Shown: piece by piece, positions 44,048 to 52,511 of the stretch
Layout of the letters: every line of letters begins with the position of its first letter
Position numbering within the stretch: position 1 is the stretch's first letter
Assembly (NCBI GenBank): GCA_040752195.1
Contig: JBFMFC010000004.1
Span: forward strand, 1 to 64,000
Direction of reading: 5' to 3'
Length of the DNA stretch: 64,000 bases
Source of the DNA: DSNY01 sp040752195
GTDB lineage: Bacteria; Pseudomonadota; Gammaproteobacteria; Burkholderiales; Burkholderiaceae_F
Program-made: the position numbers and the translations under genes
Notes under the pieces: model-generated
Told to the model about the DNA's origin: nothing
Database searches by the model: none
What the model saw: the letters and a program-made list of their open reading frames with translations, nothing else

Positions 44048-44689
44048 GTGGCCGAATATCCGCATCCGCTGATCGCGCGCGAAGGTTGGCCCTTCGTCGC
44101 AGGCTCGGTCGCCGCTGCGCTGCTCGTGTGGTGGTGGGCGGGGCTCGCATGGTCGGCGCCGCTGTGGCTGGTCGCAGCCTTCGTCGTCCAGTTCTTCCGC
44201 GATCCGCCGCGCGCGGTGCCGGCACAGGCCAACGCCGTGCTTGCGCCGGCCGACGGCCGTATCGTCAAGGTCGAGAACGCGCGCGATCCCTACACCGCGC
44301 GCGACGCGCTGCTGGTGAGCGTGTTCATGAACGTGTTCAACGTGCACAGCAACCGCTCGCCGGTGGACGCGACGGTGGTGCGGGTCGAGTACTCGCCGGG
44401 CAAGTTCATCAACGCCGATCTGGACAAGGCATCGACCGAGAACGAGCGCAACGCGATCGTGCTGCAGCTCGACTCGGGTGAGCGCATCACGGTCGTGCAG
44501 GTCGCCGGGCTGATCGCGCGGCGCATCCTCTGCTACGTGAAGGCCGGCGACCGGCTGGCGCGCGGCCAGCGCTACGGATTCATCCGCTTCGGGTCGCGGG
44601 TCGACGTCTACCTGCCGCGCACCGCGCGACCGCGGGTGGCGGTCGGCGACAAGGTCTACGCGACGACGACGATCATCGCCGAGCTGTAG
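44048..44689 (+). CDS. psd: Phosphatidylserine decarboxylase proenzyme
   Basis: A 213-residue archaeal/short-type phosphatidylserine decarboxylase, GTG start at 44048 with AGAGGG upstream. The self-cleavage and pyruvoyl site is Gly182-Ser183 in RFGSRVDVYLP. Other signatures are VLAPADGRIVKVE and MNVFNVHSNRSPVDATV with its conserved His residues. One membrane segment lies at residues 17-50 (two hydrophobic stretches). It makes phosphatidylethanolamine from phosphatidylserine at the inner membrane. The phosphatidylserine synthase gene pssA follows after 6 bp, so substrate and product enzymes are co-expressed. Confidence 0.95.
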   Translation: MAEYPHPLIAREGWPFVAGSVAAALLVWWWAGLAWSAPLWLVAAFVVQFFRDPPRAVPAQANAVLAPADGRIVKVENARDPYTARDALLVSVFMNVFNVHSNRSPVDATVVRVEYSPGKFINADLDKASTENERNAIVLQLDSGERITVVQVAGLIARRILCYVKAGDRLARGQRYGFIRFGSRVDVYLPRTARPRVAVGDKVYATTTIIAEL

Positions 44690-44695
44690 CTCTCT

Positions 44696-45544
44696 ATGCG
44701 CTTCCGCCGCCGCAAACCGCGTCCCTTCGGCGTCCCGTCGGCACCGCCGCTGACCGAAGCCCCGCCGCCGCTGAAGTTCCGGCGCCGCGGTATCTACCTG
44801 CTGCCGAACCTGTTCACGACGGCCGCGCTGTTCGCGGGTTTCTTCGCGATCGTTCAGGCGATGAACCAGCGCTTCGAGCTGGCGGCGATCGCCATTTTCG
44901 CCGCGATGGTGCTCGATGGCATGGACGGCCGCGTGGCGCGGCTGACCAACACGCAAAGCGCGTTCGGCGAGCAGTACGACTCGCTGTCCGACATGACCTC
45001 GTTCGGCGTGGCACCCGCGCTCGTGATGTACGAGTGGATCCTGCACGAGCTGGGGCGCTGGGGATGGATCGCCGCGTTCGTCTACTGCGCGGGCGCCGCG
45101 TTGCGGCTGGCGCGCTTCAATGCCAACCTCGGCGTCGTCGACAAGCGCTTCTTTCAGGGCCTGCCGAGCCCGGCGTCGGCGGCGCTGATCGCCGGCTTCG
45201 TCTGGTTGGCGATCGACAACAAGCTGCACATCAAGGACGTGTGGATGCCGTGGGTTGCCTTCGGGCTGACGGTCTATGCGGGCGTCACCATGGTGTCGAG
45301 CGCGCCGTTTTACAGCGGCAAGAGCTTCCAACTCGGGCGCAGCGTGCCCTTCTGGGGGATGCTGCTGGTCGTGCTGGCTTTCGTGTTCGTGTCGACCGAT
45401 CCGCCGATCGTGCTGTTTTCGCTGTTCTGCGCCTACGCGCTGTCGGGCTACGTGTACTGGGCGTGGCAGTGGTGGCACGGGCGGCCGAACCCGGCCAAGC
45501 CGGTGCCGCGCGTGCCGGTCGAGCCGCCCGGGCGGCTCGAATAG
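44696..45544 (+). CDS. pssA: CDP-diacylglycerol--serine O-phosphatidyltransferase
   Basis: A 282-residue polytopic enzyme of the CDP-alcohol phosphatidyltransferase family. The catalytic motif DGMDGRVAR (Asp74, Asp77) continues to FGEQYDSLSD with Gly91, Asp95 and Asp99, i.e. the complete DGxDGxxAR...GxxxDxxxD pattern. About eight hydrophobic segments follow the basic N terminus. It transfers phosphatidyl from CDP-diacylglycerol to L-serine, giving the substrate of Psd. Type II (membrane) enzyme, as usual outside enterics. Six bp after psd. The C terminus is Pro-rich. Confidence 0.95.
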   Translation: MRFRRRKPRPFGVPSAPPLTEAPPPLKFRRRGIYLLPNLFTTAALFAGFFAIVQAMNQRFELAAIAIFAAMVLDGMDGRVARLTNTQSAFGEQYDSLSDMTSFGVAPALVMYEWILHELGRWGWIAAFVYCAGAALRLARFNANLGVVDKRFFQGLPSPASAALIAGFVWLAIDNKLHIKDVWMPWVAFGLTVYAGVTMVSSAPFYSGKSFQLGRSVPFWGMLLVVLAFVFVSTDPPIVLFSLFCAYALSGYVYWAWQWWHGRPNPAKPVPRVPVEPPGRLE

Positions 45545-45557
45545 GGGGCCGGCGCGG

Positions 45558-45586
45558 TTGTTCGGTCGCCCGTTTGCGCCTATAGT
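45558..45586 (+). promoter_or_regulatory. Promoter of the leuA leader
   Basis: TTGTTC at 45558-45563 and TATAGT at 45581-45586 are separated by exactly 17 bp, a good sigma-70 pair. The expected start of transcription is about 45592-45594, at or just before the ATG of the leader peptide, so the leader would be translated from a leaderless or almost leaderless message. Confidence 0.55.
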
Positions 45587-45593
45587 CACGCGC

Positions 45594-45680
45594 ATGCATC
45601 GCGCAGACATCACGATGTCCCGCCTTCCGGCAGCCGCCCGCGGCCTGCTGCTTCGACTGCTGCGCCCCGCGCGCAGCTGA
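45594..45680 (+). CDS. Leucine-rich leader peptide of leuA
   Basis: A 28-codon ORF ending 76 bp upstream of leuA: after MHRADITMSRLPAAARG it runs LLLRLLRPARS and stops with TGA. Five of six residues at positions 18-23 are Leu (CTG CTG CTT CGA CTG CTG), the hallmark of a leu operon attenuator leader where ribosomes pause when charged tRNA-Leu is low. No Shine-Dalgarno is present and the promoter places the transcript start at the ATG. The Leu codon stretch (45642-45648, GGCCTGC) is complementary to GCAAGGCC at 45719-45726 in the hairpin that follows, so ribosome position could choose between two folds. Confidence 0.65.
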   Translation: MHRADITMSRLPAAARGLLLRLLRPARS

Positions 45681-45708
45681 TCCCCTACCCACAACCCGGC
45701 CCTTCGAT

Positions 45709-45731
45709 CCGCCAGCCTGCAAGGCCGGCGG
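45709..45731 (+). promoter_or_regulatory. Hairpin of the leuA leader (attenuator-like)
   Basis: CCGCC-A-GCCT (45709-45718) pairs with AGGC-C-GGCGG (45722-45731) around a 3-base loop, one mismatch in 10 positions. It lies between the leader peptide stop and the leuA ribosome site (GGAG about 45744). No T run follows, so it is not a textbook intrinsic terminator; control by Rho or of translation is possible. Confidence 0.5.
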
Positions 45732-45756
45732 CGACAAGCACGTATCGGAGAACCCC

Positions 45757-47307
45757 ATGGCAGACCGCTTGATCATTTTCGACACCACGCTGCGCGACGG
45801 CGAGCAGAGCCCCGGCGCGTCGATGACCAAGGAAGAGAAGCTGCGCATCGCCAAGCAGCTCGAGCGGCTGCGCGTCGACGTGATCGAAGCGGGTTTCGCG
45901 GCGTCGAGCAACGGCGACTTCGACGCCGTTCGCGCGATCGCCAACACGGTCAAGGACTCGACCGTCTGCTCGCTGGCGCGAGCCAACGACCGCGACATCT
46001 CGCGCGCGGCGGAGGCGCTGGCGGGCAGCGACAACAAGCGCATCCACACTTTCATCGCGACGTCGCCGCTGCACATGGAAAAGAAGCTGCGCATGACGCC
46101 CGATCAGGTCTTCGAGCAGGCGAAGCTCGCGGTGCGCTTCGCTCGCAGGTTCACCGACAACGTCGAGTTCTCGCCCGAGGACGGCTACCGTTCGGAGCCC
46201 GACTTCCTGTGCCGCGTGCTCGAAGCGGTGATCGCCGAAGGCGCGACGACGATCAACATTCCCGACACGGTCGGCTACGCGGTGCCCGAACTGTACGGCC
46301 AGTTCATCGCCGACCTGCGCCGGCGCATCCCGAACTCGGACAAGGCCGTCTGGTCGGTCCACTGCCACAACGATCTCGGCATGGCGGTGGCAAACTCGCT
46401 GGCCGGCGTGAAGCTCGGCGGCGCCCGCCAGGTCGAGTGCACGATCAACGGACTCGGCGAGCGCGCCGGCAACTGCTCGCTCGAGGAAGTCGTGATGGCG
46501 GTGAAGACGCGGCGCGACTTCTTCGGTCTCGACGTGGGCGTCGACACCACCCAGATCGTCCCCGCGTCCAAGCTCGTGTCGGCGATCACCGGGTTCCCGG
46601 TGCAGCCGAACAAGGCGGTGGTCGGCGCCAACGCGTTCGCGCACGCCTCGGGCATCCATCAGGACGGCGTGCTGAAAGCGCGCGACACCTACGAGATCAT
46701 GCGCGCCGAGGACGTCGGCTGGTTCGCGAACAAGATCGTGCTCGGGAAGCTGTCGGGCCGCAACGCCTTCAAGCAGCGCGTCCAGGCGCTGGGCATCCCG
46801 GTGGACAGCGAGGCCGAGCTGAACGCCGCCTTCGCCAAGTTCAAGGAGCTCGCCGACCGCAAGGCCGAGATCTTTGACGAGGACATCCAGGCGCTGTTTT
46901 CCGACGAATCGCTCACCCCGCACGACGAGCACTTCAAGCTGATTTCGCTTGCGCAGCGGTCGGAGACCGGAGAGCGCCCGCACGCGCGGGTCGTGCTCGC
47001 CATCGGCGGCAAGGAAGTCGCTTCGGAGGCCGACGGCAACGGGCCGGTCGACGCTTCGCTGAAGGCGATCGAGAGCCAGGTCGGCAGCGGCTCCGAGCTG
47101 TTGCTGTATTCGGTCAACGCCATCACGACCGGTACCGAGTCGCAGGGCGAGGTGACCGTGCGGCTGGCACGCGCGGGCCGCATCGTCAACGGCGTGGGCG
47201 CCGATCCGGACATCATCGCCGCCTCGGTCAAGGCGTATCTGAACGCGCTGAACAAGCTCTACACGACCGCTGAAAGGCTGAACCCGCAGACTTCGCTGGC
47301 GCCGTGA
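45757..47307 (+). CDS. leuA: 2-isopropylmalate synthase
   Basis: A 516-residue LeuA, first committed step of leucine synthesis: acetyl-CoA plus 2-oxoisovalerate to 2-isopropylmalate. The TIM-barrel domain starts FDTTLRDGEQSPG with its metal-ligand Asp, and includes VHCHNDLGMAVANSLAG and the flexible-lid segment ending HQDGVLKARDTYEIM. The C-terminal LeuA dimer domain (about 390-510) binds leucine for feedback inhibition. Normal length for the long type. A leucine-rich leader peptide and hairpin upstream point to attenuation-type control as well. leuBCD are not adjacent. Confidence 0.96.
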   Translation: MADRLIIFDTTLRDGEQSPGASMTKEEKLRIAKQLERLRVDVIEAGFAASSNGDFDAVRAIANTVKDSTVCSLARANDRDISRAAEALAGSDNKRIHTFIATSPLHMEKKLRMTPDQVFEQAKLAVRFARRFTDNVEFSPEDGYRSEPDFLCRVLEAVIAEGATTINIPDTVGYAVPELYGQFIADLRRRIPNSDKAVWSVHCHNDLGMAVANSLAGVKLGGARQVECTINGLGERAGNCSLEEVVMAVKTRRDFFGLDVGVDTTQIVPASKLVSAITGFPVQPNKAVVGANAFAHASGIHQDGVLKARDTYEIMRAEDVGWFANKIVLGKLSGRNAFKQRVQALGIPVDSEAELNAAFAKFKELADRKAEIFDEDIQALFSDESLTPHDEHFKLISLAQRSETGERPHARVVLAIGGKEVASEADGNGPVDASLKAIESQVGSGSELLLYSVNAITTGTESQGEVTVRLARAGRIVNGVGADPDIIAASVKAYLNALNKLYTTAERLNPQTSLAP

Positions 47308-47311
47308 CGGC

Positions 47312-48397
47312 TCAGCGCACGAGCGTGCGACCGAGCGTGTCGTCGAACGCATACGGCGTCCACGCGCCGCCGCCGCCGCGGCACATGCCGTAGCGGAACG
47401 GTGCCGCGTCGCGCCCGGGCAGGACGAAACGCAGGTCGCGGTACCACACGCAGGTCTCGCGCGGACCGTTGTCAATGCGTTCGACCAGCGGGTACATCGC
47501 GAACCAGCGGAAGAACGCGAAGTCCGGATGCGCCCAGACTTCGCGCGCGAGCGCTTCGTCGGCCGCGCCGCCGAACATCGGCAGCCGCTCCCAGCGCGCT
47601 TGCGCCAACGGCTGATACGGCGCGGAGTAGCGGCGGATGAAGTGATCGTCCGGCGCCGCGACGAGCGGCTCGGTGCGGCGCGTGTTCACATGCGCGACGT
47701 GATAGCGCTCGCCGTCGAACACGAGCACCGTCCAGTTGAACGGCGACGCCGGGCGTGGCGCCGCGTCGACGAATTCGACGCGCAGGCCTTCGCGGGCGGC
47801 GTATTCCCGCGCGAACGCGATCGCGTCCTGCTTGGCCGAATAGCTCAGCCCGACCCACGCCGGCAGCAGCGCGAGCGCGATGAAGGCCGGCGCGCGCGAG
47901 TGGCGCAGGACCGCCGACGCGACCAGCCCGGCGAGCACGATGCCGCTGACCACGAGGTCGATGATGAAGGTTGCGCCGAGCCCGAAGCGCGCGGCGGACA
48001 GCGGTGCGAGCAGCATCGTTCCGAACTGCGTGATCCAGTCGCCGGCGATGTGAATGCCGATCCCGGCCGCGGAGAGCCACGCGTCGCGCTTCCATGCCGC
48101 GCGCCTGCGTGCAACGAGCGCGAACAGTGCGCCCAGCAGCAGCGCCCATAGCGGCAGTATCACGATCGAATGCGTGACGCCGCGGTGCCCGCGCAGGTAC
48201 GCGAGGTCCGACACGAAGCGCAGCGCGAAGTCGACATCGGGAAACGCCGCTGCGAAGAATCCGACCGCAACGGCATGGCCGACCGGCACCGGCGCGCCCA
48301 ACCAGCGCTCGCTCGTGCCGCCGCGTCGCGCCGGCCCCGAACGCGTCAGCGCGCGCGCCAGCAGCGCGCCCGACAGGGCGTGGGTAAGGGTATCCAT
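47312..48397 (-). CDS. Membrane-bound metal-dependent hydrolase-like protein (YdjM/DUF457 family)
   Basis: A 361-residue membrane protein. The start DTLTHALSGALLARAL with its conserved His, then DVDFALRFVSDLAYLRGHRGVTHSIVIL, split by a loop, are the HD/HxxxTHS signature of the YdjM/YbcI (DUF457) family of inner-membrane proteins annotated as metal-dependent hydrolases. Four to five membrane segments lie within residues 40-205 (for example LPLWALLLGALFALVA and LIIDLVVSGIVLAGLVAS-like region). The C-terminal 150 residues are soluble, aromatic-rich. Substrate and biological role are not known. It converges on leuA (4 bp apart) and is divergent from the next binding-protein gene. Confidence 0.78.
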   Translation of the reverse strand: MDTLTHALSGALLARALTRSGPARRGGTSERWLGAPVPVGHAVAVGFFAAAFPDVDFALRFVSDLAYLRGHRGVTHSIVILPLWALLLGALFALVARRRAAWKRDAWLSAAGIGIHIAGDWITQFGTMLLAPLSAARFGLGATFIIDLVVSGIVLAGLVASAVLRHSRAPAFIALALLPAWVGLSYSAKQDAIAFAREYAAREGLRVEFVDAAPRPASPFNWTVLVFDGERYHVAHVNTRRTEPLVAAPDDHFIRRYSAPYQPLAQARWERLPMFGGAADEALAREVWAHPDFAFFRWFAMYPLVERIDNGPRETCVWYRDLRFVLPGRDAAPFRYGMCRGGGGAWTPYAFDDTLGRTLVR

Positions 48398-48467
48398 CGA
48401 CTCGGGCTTTGCCGGGGCCTCACTACAATGCGCGCCCTCGCGGAAGTCAATCGGGTTTTCGAGGCAG

Positions 48468-49739
48468 ATGCACACGTTCTGGTTCGTCGCCGCGCTGCTT
48501 GTCGCCGGCGCGGCGCAAGCGGCGGAGCCGATCCGGCTCGGCATGATCGAAGCGATGTCCGGGCCCTTCGCCAATGCCGGCGAGGCGGTCGCTCGCAATC
48601 TGCGGTTCGCGGTGGCGCGCGTCAACGGGCGCGGCGGCGTCAGGCTGCCCGGCGGCGCGCGCCCGCTGCAGCTCGTCGTGTACGACTCGAAGGGACAAGC
48701 CGAAGAGGCCCTCGTGATGCTGCGGCGGGCGGCCGACGAAGGCGCGACCGTCGTCGTCCAGGGCAACAGCTCCGCGGTGGCGGGCGCGTTGATCGAGGCC
48801 GTCAACCGGCACAACGAACGCGTCGGCGAGCGCGACCCCGCTGCGCGGCTGCTGTTTCTGAACTACTCGGCCGTCGATCCGGCGCTGAGCAACGAGCGCT
48901 GCAGCTTCTGGCACTTCCGCTTCGATGCGCACGCCGGCATGCGCATGGCCGCGCTGATCGATGTGCTCGCCGCCGATCGCAACGTGCGAAGCGTCTATCT
49001 CCTGAACCAGGACTACAGCTTCGGCCGCGAGGTCGCGCGCAGCGCGCGCGAATTGCTCGCGTTGCGGCGGCCGGATGTGCGGATCGTCGGCGATGAACTA
49101 CATCCGATCGGCCGTGTCCGCGATTTCGCGCCGTACGTCGCAAAGATCAAGGCGAGCGGCGCCGACACGGTGATCACCGGCAACTGGGGCAACGATCTGA
49201 CGCTGCTCGTGCGCGCGGCGCGCGAAGCGGGCCTCGACGCGGGTTTCTACACGTTCTACGGCAACGGGCTCGGCGCGCCCGCCGCGATCGGCGAGGCGGG
49301 TGTCGGCCGCGTGCGCGCGGTGGCCGAGTGGCACTACAACGCGGGCATCGACGCGATGGACGGGTTGTACGCCGAGTTTCGCCGGATGTACCCGGACCCG
49401 CGCGACGACTACTTCCAGGCGCGCATGGTCGTCATGGTCGACATGCTAGTGCGCGCGATCGAGCGCGCCGGCCGCGTCGATGCGCTCGCGATTGCACGCG
49501 AACTCGCCGGAATGCGGTACGGTCCGGCCGAAGGCAATCCGCTCGGCGAAGTCCGGCTGCGCGCCGACGACCATCAGTTGCTCGGGCCGCTGTTCGTCAG
49601 CGTCATGGAGCGCGCGGGCGCGCCGGGGGTGGTGCGCGACGTCGAAGGCAGCGGCTTCGGTTTCCGCACCGAGCGCTTCGTGGATGCCGCGCGCACGGCC
49701 GCGCCGCATCGCTGCGCGATGGTGCGCCCGGCACGTTGA
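48468..49739 (+). CDS. ABC transporter substrate-binding protein, branched-chain amino acid type
   Basis: A 423-residue periplasmic binding protein (Peripla_BP_6/LivK-like). Signal peptide FWFVAALLVAGAAQA|AE. The first domain begins IRLGMIEAMSGPFANAGEAVARN, and the central part has YLLNQDYSFGREVA and VITGNWGNDLTLLVRAA, common in this family, whose members bind amino acids, amides or aromatic acids. No permease or ATPase gene is adjacent: it is an orphan, so its transporter partner or a sensing role lies elsewhere. Upstream is the divergent DUF457 gene at 71 bp; rpsO follows with its own promoter. Confidence 0.85.
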   Translation: MHTFWFVAALLVAGAAQAAEPIRLGMIEAMSGPFANAGEAVARNLRFAVARVNGRGGVRLPGGARPLQLVVYDSKGQAEEALVMLRRAADEGATVVVQGNSSAVAGALIEAVNRHNERVGERDPAARLLFLNYSAVDPALSNERCSFWHFRFDAHAGMRMAALIDVLAADRNVRSVYLLNQDYSFGREVARSARELLALRRPDVRIVGDELHPIGRVRDFAPYVAKIKASGADTVITGNWGNDLTLLVRAAREAGLDAGFYTFYGNGLGAPAAIGEAGVGRVRAVAEWHYNAGIDAMDGLYAEFRRMYPDPRDDYFQARMVVMVDMLVRAIERAGRVDALAIARELAGMRYGPAEGNPLGEVRLRADDHQLLGPLFVSVMERAGAPGVVRDVEGSGFGFRTERFVDAARTAAPHRCAMVRPAR

Positions 49740-49762
49740 GCCCGGTCGGGCTCGGGTATACT
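49736..49762 (+). promoter_or_regulatory. Promoter of rpsO
   Basis: A near-consensus -10 TATACT (49757-49762) with TTGAGC (49736-49741) 15 bp upstream. The spacer overlaps a perfect GAGCCC-GGTC-GGGCTC hairpin (49738-49753) that begins at the stop codon of the preceding gene and may end its transcript. Transcription should start about 60 bp ahead of the rpsO ATG. Confidence 0.5.
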
Positions 49763-49828
49763 GCGCGCCTTCACGGCACGGCCTTCCTTCCGTGTCCGCG
49801 TGTCCACCGAAGCACCGAAAGGGAAATC

Positions 49829-50098
49829 ATGTCAGTCGCAGACATCAAAAAGGGCGACATCGTCGCCAAATTCCAGCGCAGCAAGTCGGATACGGGCTCG
49901 CCTGAGGTGCAGGTCGCGCTTCTGACGGCCCGCATCAACGAACTGACCGAGCACTTCAAGACCCACGTCAAGGATCATCACTCCAGGCGCGGGCTGCTCA
50001 AGATGGTCAGCCGACGCCGCAAGCTGCTCGACTATCTGAAGGGTAAGAACCCCGAGGCGTACAAGGGGCTGATCGACAGCCTCGGCCTACGCAAGTAG
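49829..50098 (+). CDS. rpsO: 30S ribosomal protein S15
   Basis: The full-length, 89-residue S15, which binds 16S rRNA early in 30S assembly. Signatures are FQRSKSDTGSPEVQVALLTARI-type central helix (here split by the usual DTGSPEVQ), HFKTHVKDHHSRRGLL and MVSRRRKLLDYLK. GAAAGGGAAATC precedes ATG 49829. rpsO-pnp is the classical order in proteobacteria; S15 often represses its own translation through its mRNA leader, but no specific pseudoknot was traced here. A terminator-like hairpin and a pnp leader hairpin lie downstream. Confidence 0.97.
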   Translation: MSVADIKKGDIVAKFQRSKSDTGSPEVQVALLTARINELTEHFKTHVKDHHSRRGLLKMVSRRRKLLDYLKGKNPEAYKGLIDSLGLRK

Positions 50099-50121
50099 TC
50101 GTGTCGACCGATCACGCGAGG

Positions 50122-50156
50122 AAGCCTGCGAGCCACGACGCTGCGCGGGCTTTCTT
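50122..50156 (+). terminator. Terminator-like hairpin after rpsO
   Basis: AAGCCTGCG (50122-50130) pairs with CGCGGGCTT (50144-50152) with one T-G wobble, 13-base loop, followed by TCTT. A partial terminator, similar in place to the t1 terminator between rpsO and pnp of E. coli. Confidence 0.5.
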
Positions 50157-50240
50157 GCATGGCGGCTGCACTGCGCGCCGCGCTATGGACGTAGGGCCCG
50201 GCCGAAGCCGGACCCAGTCGTCGATACCGCGGCGTGCCCG

Positions 50241-50266
50241 AGCGTCCGGTCGCCCGACCGGACGCT
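50241..50266 (+). promoter_or_regulatory. Leader hairpin of pnp
   Basis: A perfect 11-bp stem, AGCGTCCGGTC (50241-50251) with GACCGGACGCT (50256-50266), closed by a GCCC loop, 43 bp before the pnp start. In E. coli the pnp leader has a hairpin cut by RNase III and then bound by PNPase for autoregulation. This one could play the same part, though 11 bp is short for RNase III alone. Confidence 0.5.
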
Positions 50267-50308
50267 GATGTCCCAGCGGCTGCGTTTTCAACTCGAAAGG
50301 AAACGCAA

Positions 50309-52468
50309 GTGTTCGAAAAAGTGACGAAGACATTCCAGTACGGCGCACACACCGTCAAACTGGAAACGGGCGAGATCGCGCGACAGGCCACCGGCGCGGT
50401 CGTCGCGTCGATGGGCGACACCGTGGTGCTGGCGACCGTCGTGGCGCGCGCCGAAGCCAAGGCCGGTCAGGACTTCTTCCCGCTGACTGTCGACTACATC
50501 GAAAAGACCTACGCGGCGGGCCGCATTCCCGGCGGCTTCTTCAAGCGCGAGGGCCGTCCGTCCGAGAAGGAGACGCTGACGAGCCGCCTGATCGACCGGC
50601 CGATCAGGCCGCTGTTTCCGGACGGCTTCTACAACGAGGTGCAGGTCGTCGTTCACGTGCTGTCGGTCGACCCGGAGATCGACCCCGACATTCCCGCGAT
50701 GATCGCCGCGTCGGCCGCGATCTCGGTGTCCGGCATTCCGTTCAAGGGCCCGATCGGCGCGGCGCGCGTCGGTTACGTCGACGGCCAGTACGTGCTGAAT
50801 CCGACCGCGTCGCAGCTGAAGGACTCGAAGCTCGACCTCGTCGTCGCCGGCACCGAACGCGCGGTGCTGATGGTCGAGTCCGAGGCCGACCAGCTTCCCG
50901 AGGACGTGATGCTCGGCGGCGTCGTGTTCGGCCACGAGCAGATGCAGGCGGCGATCAATGCGATCCATGAGCTCGTGCGCGATGGCGGCAAGCCCGCGTG
51001 GGACTGGCAGCCGCCGGCGAAGAACGAGGCGCTGATCGCGAAAATCATCGACATCGCCGGCGCCGAACTGCGGGCGGCCTACCAGATCCGCAGCAAGCAG
51101 GCGCGCACGCAGAAGCTGCGCGAGATCTACGCGCTGGTCGAAAGCAGGCTCGCCGAAGAGGCCGCCGCAGCCGGGCATCAGGCGCCGGATTCGAACGACG
51201 TGGGCAGCATCCTGTTCGACCTCGAAGCGAAGATCGTCCGCAGCCAGATCCTCGAAGGCGAGCCGCGCATCGACGGGCGCGACACGCGCACGGTGCGGCC
51301 GATCGCGATCCGGATCGGCGTGCTGCCGCGCACGCATGGCTCGGCGCTGTTCACGCGCGGCGAAACGCAGGCGCTGGTCACTGCCACACTCGGCACCAAG
51401 CAGGACGAGCAGATCATCGACGCGTTGATGGGCGAGTATCGCGAGCGCTTCATGTTCCACTACAACATGCCGCCGTTCGCCACCGGTGAAACCGGCCGCG
51501 TCGGTGCGCCCAAGCGCCGCGAAATCGGCCACGGCCGGCTCGCCAAGCGCGCGCTCGTCGCGGTGCTGCCCAAGGCCGACGAGTTCCAGTACTCGATCCG
51601 CGTCGTCTCCGAGATCACCGAGTCGAACGGGTCGTCGTCGATGGCCTCGGTGTGCGGCGGTTGTCTGGCGCTCATGGACGCGGGCGTGCCGATGAAGGCG
51701 CACGTGGCCGGCGTGGCGATGGGGCTGATCAAGGAAGGCAACAAGTTCGCCGTGCTGACCGACATCCTCGGTGACGAGGACCATCTCGGCGACATGGACT
51801 TCAAGGTGGCGGGCACGGCCAACGGCGTGACCGCGCTGCAGATGGACATCAAGATCGAGGGCATCACCAAGGAGATCATGCAGGTCGCGCTGGCGCAGGC
51901 GAAGGAAGGCCGCATGCACATCCTGCAGAAGATGCAGGAGGCGATGGACGCGCCGCGCGGCGAGCTGTCGGCATTTGCGCCGCGTCTGATCAAGATGAAG
52001 ATCAATCCCGAGAAGATCCGCGACGTGATCGGCAAGGGCGGCGCAGTGATCCGCGCGCTGACCGAAGAGACCGGAACGCAGATCGACATCGAGGACGACG
52101 GCACCGTGATCATCGCCAGCGTCGACCTGGAGAAAGGGCGTGAGGCCGAGCGTCGCATCCGCGAACTGACCGCCGAAGTCGAGGTCGGAAAGATCTATGA
52201 CGGCACGGTGCTGCGGCTTCTCGACTTCGGCGCGATCGTGCAGATCCTGCCGGGCCGCGACGGTCTGCTGCACATCTCGCAGATCGCCGCAGAGCGCGTG
52301 AACCAGGTCAGCGACTACCTGAAGGAAGGCCAGGTGATCAAGGTCAAGGTGATCGAGGCCGACGAGAAGGGCCGGCTGCGACTGTCGATGAAGGCTGCCG
52401 CCGCCGAACTGGCCGCGCAGCAGGCCCAGCAGCCGCAACAGGAACAGGAGCAGCAGCCCGCGCAGTAG
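50309..52468 (+). CDS. pnp: Polyribonucleotide nucleotidyltransferase (PNPase)
   Basis: A 719-residue PNPase, phosphate-dependent 3'-5' exoribonuclease and degradosome component. The GTG start at 50309 follows GAAAGGAAAC. Two RNase PH cores are present: the first with FFPLTVDYIEKTYAAGRIPGG (in part) and SRLIDRPIRPLFP, the second with SALFTRGETQALVTATLG and the active-site region ILGDEDHLGDMDFKVAG. A KH domain with VIGKGGAVIRALTEETG and an S1 domain (GRDGLLHISQIA) follow. The C terminus ends in a Gln-rich tail. The leader hairpin upstream suggests autoregulation. Confidence 0.97.
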   Translation: MFEKVTKTFQYGAHTVKLETGEIARQATGAVVASMGDTVVLATVVARAEAKAGQDFFPLTVDYIEKTYAAGRIPGGFFKREGRPSEKETLTSRLIDRPIRPLFPDGFYNEVQVVVHVLSVDPEIDPDIPAMIAASAAISVSGIPFKGPIGAARVGYVDGQYVLNPTASQLKDSKLDLVVAGTERAVLMVESEADQLPEDVMLGGVVFGHEQMQAAINAIHELVRDGGKPAWDWQPPAKNEALIAKIIDIAGAELRAAYQIRSKQARTQKLREIYALVESRLAEEAAAAGHQAPDSNDVGSILFDLEAKIVRSQILEGEPRIDGRDTRTVRPIAIRIGVLPRTHGSALFTRGETQALVTATLGTKQDEQIIDALMGEYRERFMFHYNMPPFATGETGRVGAPKRREIGHGRLAKRALVAVLPKADEFQYSIRVVSEITESNGSSSMASVCGGCLALMDAGVPMKAHVAGVAMGLIKEGNKFAVLTDILGDEDHLGDMDFKVAGTANGVTALQMDIKIEGITKEIMQVALAQAKEGRMHILQKMQEAMDAPRGELSAFAPRLIKMKINPEKIRDVIGKGGAVIRALTEETGTQIDIEDDGTVIIASVDLEKGREAERRIRELTAEVEVGKIYDGTVLRLLDFGAIVQILPGRDGLLHISQIAAERVNQVSDYLKEGQVIKVKVIEADEKGRLRLSMKAAAAELAAQQAQQPQQEQEQQPAQ

Positions 52469-52511
52469 CAGATCGCCGCGCCGCGCGACGACTGCGGAGG
52501 CGATCCGCGCC

